DNA from: JBBTQJ01 sp038065755
Lineage (GTDB): Bacteria; Patescibacteriota; Minisyncoccia; Minisyncoccales; Staskawiczbacteraceae
Length of the DNA stretch: 20,846 nt
Direction: 5' to 3'
NCBI GenBank assembly: GCA_038065755.1
Contig: JBBTQJ010000008.1
Coordinates: 1-20,846 of the forward strand
In this document: one piece after another, positions 20,061-20,846 of the stretch
How positions within the stretch are numbered: position 1 is the stretch's first letter
Layout: every line of letters starts with the position of its first letter
The notes under the pieces: model-generated
The model's database searches: none
What the model was told of the DNA's origin: nothing
What the model saw: the letters and a program-made list of their open reading frames with translations, nothing else
Program-made: the position numbers and the translations under genes

Positions 20061-20762
20061 TTATTCGAATTTTTCTCCTTTATATATCCACACCTTTATT
20101 CCTATTGCCCCATAAGTGCAGTGCGCTTCATGTTGAGCATAATCAATGTCGGCTCTTATTGTGTTGCGGGGCAGACGCCCTTCTTTCAGCCATTCTTTTC
20201 TGGCAATTTCAACTCCGTTTAGCCTTCCTGATAATTCTATCCTAATGCCTTTTGCTTCCTTGTTTTGAATCACTCTTTCTATGGTTTTTTTTAAAACTTG
20301 GCGAAATGGTATTCTCTTTTCTATTTGTTGCGACGCCATTTGGGCGACCAAAGAGGCCGAAATCCAGGGATTTTTTATTTCTCTAATTTCTATTCTTGTT
20401 TCTCTTTTTGCTTTGCTGTTTTCTTTGCTTCTGTTTATTTGAATCAAAGATCCCTTGGCATAAGAATCTTTATTTTTCTTGAGATTTTTTTCTATCTCTT
20501 TTTTCAAATTTTCAACACCCTCTCCGCCCCGGCCGATAATAATTCCCGGCCTTGCTGTTTCAATAATAATATTTATTTTATTTGCCGAGTGTTCTATTTC
20601 TATATTAGCAACTGAAGCCTCTGCCAATTTTTTTCTTAAAAAATCTTTAATTAAAAAATCCTCCTCAAGATATTGAGACATTTTTTTTCCGTAAAAACCG
20701 CGGATATTCCAGTCTTCTATTCCTTTTATTCTAAACGATTTTGGATGAACTTTGTGAGCCAT
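20061..20762 (-). CDS. rpsC: 30S ribosomal protein S3
   Basis: S3 forms the mRNA entry channel and helicase activity with S4 and S5. The 233-residue product begins MAHKVHPKSFRIKGIEDWNIRGFY, has a type II KH domain with the GRGG loop at residues 77-80 (PGIIIGRGGEGVENL), and the C-terminal domain with IPFRQVLKKTIERVI, GIRIELSGRLNG-EIAR and RADIDYAQHEAHCTYGAIGIKVWIYKGE. Upstream lies a copy of the AT-rich inverted repeat; rplV, expected next, is outside the window. Confidence 0.97.
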   Translation of the reverse strand: MAHKVHPKSFRIKGIEDWNIRGFYGKKMSQYLEEDFLIKDFLRKKLAEASVANIEIEHSANKINIIIETARPGIIIGRGGEGVENLKKEIEKNLKKNKDSYAKGSLIQINRSKENSKAKRETRIEIREIKNPWISASLVAQMASQQIEKRIPFRQVLKKTIERVIQNKEAKGIRIELSGRLNGVEIARKEWLKEGRLPRNTIRADIDYAQHEAHCTYGAIGIKVWIYKGEKFE

Positions 20763-20773
20763 AAACGCTTTGC

Positions 20774-20846
20774 TAAATTAAAAGTTTAAAGTCAAAAATT
20801 AAAAGTATTATCATTGCCTCAAAATTTATTACCTTCGTTATACTTT
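20774..20846. repeat. AT-rich inverted repeat, copy D (upstream of rpsC, cut by window edge)
   Basis: The left arm of TTAAAAGT-like units at 20774-20810 is followed by a loop containing the TTCGTTATAC sequence. The opposite arm starts at about 20839 (ATACTTT) and continues past the edge. This follows the same plan as copies A-C. Confidence 0.6.

Noticed and set aside
1..20846. tRNA or rRNA genes
   Set aside because: No cloverleaf, CCA-adjacent acceptor stem or rRNA-like stretch was recognised in the gaps, which are short and explained by repeats and promoters.

Overview
The window reads as a chromosomal segment of a Candidate Phyla Radiation (Patescibacteria) bacterium, most likely of the Parcubacteria group. 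It is very AT-rich, and every gene lies on the minus strand. The S10/spc/alpha ribosomal-protein genes are collinear but pared down: no rpmD (L30) lies between rpsE and rplO, RpoA has no C-terminal domain, AlaRS stops after its editing domain and L13 is short. TGA ends rplN and rpoA, so UGA is a stop here (not the recoded Gracilibacteria/Absconditabacteria code).

Layout in transcription order, from the right edge to the left. (1) 20762-13682 holds rpsC, rplP, rpmC, rpsQ, rplN, rplX, rplE, rpsN, rpsH, rplF, rplR, rpsE, rplO and secY, followed by adk and map down to 12165. (2) 12164-6768 is a non-ribosomal block between map and infA: a PaaX/Cas2-fold protein, tpiA, a YkuK-like gene, alaS and a membrane-anchored baseplate J/gp47-like protein. 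(3) 6716-2585 holds infA, rpmJ (only 38 codons), rpsM, rpsK, rpsD, rpoA, rplQ, rplM and rpsI, closed by a clear terminator. (4) 2474-1 is a restriction-modification operon (adenine methyltransferase, probable endonuclease, and a third gene cut by the window edge) with its own promoter abutting the ribosomal terminator.

The most striking content lies between the ribosomal genes. Two different MITE-like elements with perfect terminal inverted repeats sit at the rplN/rplX and rpmC/rpsQ junctions. For the first, removing 127 bp plus one copy of a 4-bp duplication rebuilds a classic ATGA stop/start overlap, so the insertion can be read base by base. A separate family of AT-rich inverted repeats built from TTAAAAGT-like units fills the rpsM-rpsK, rplO-secY and rpsE-rplO gaps and the region upstream of rpsC, and it supplies the last codons of rplO and rpsE. 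The PaaX/Cas2-like gene is bracketed by two long, related palindromes, one at its own -35 and one just upstream of tpiA. Five candidate promoters have 17-bp spacers, and in four of them the -10 lies only 6-9 nt before the start codon, which suggests leaderless mRNAs.

All identifications come from reading motifs and gene order by eye; no database search or folding program was run.
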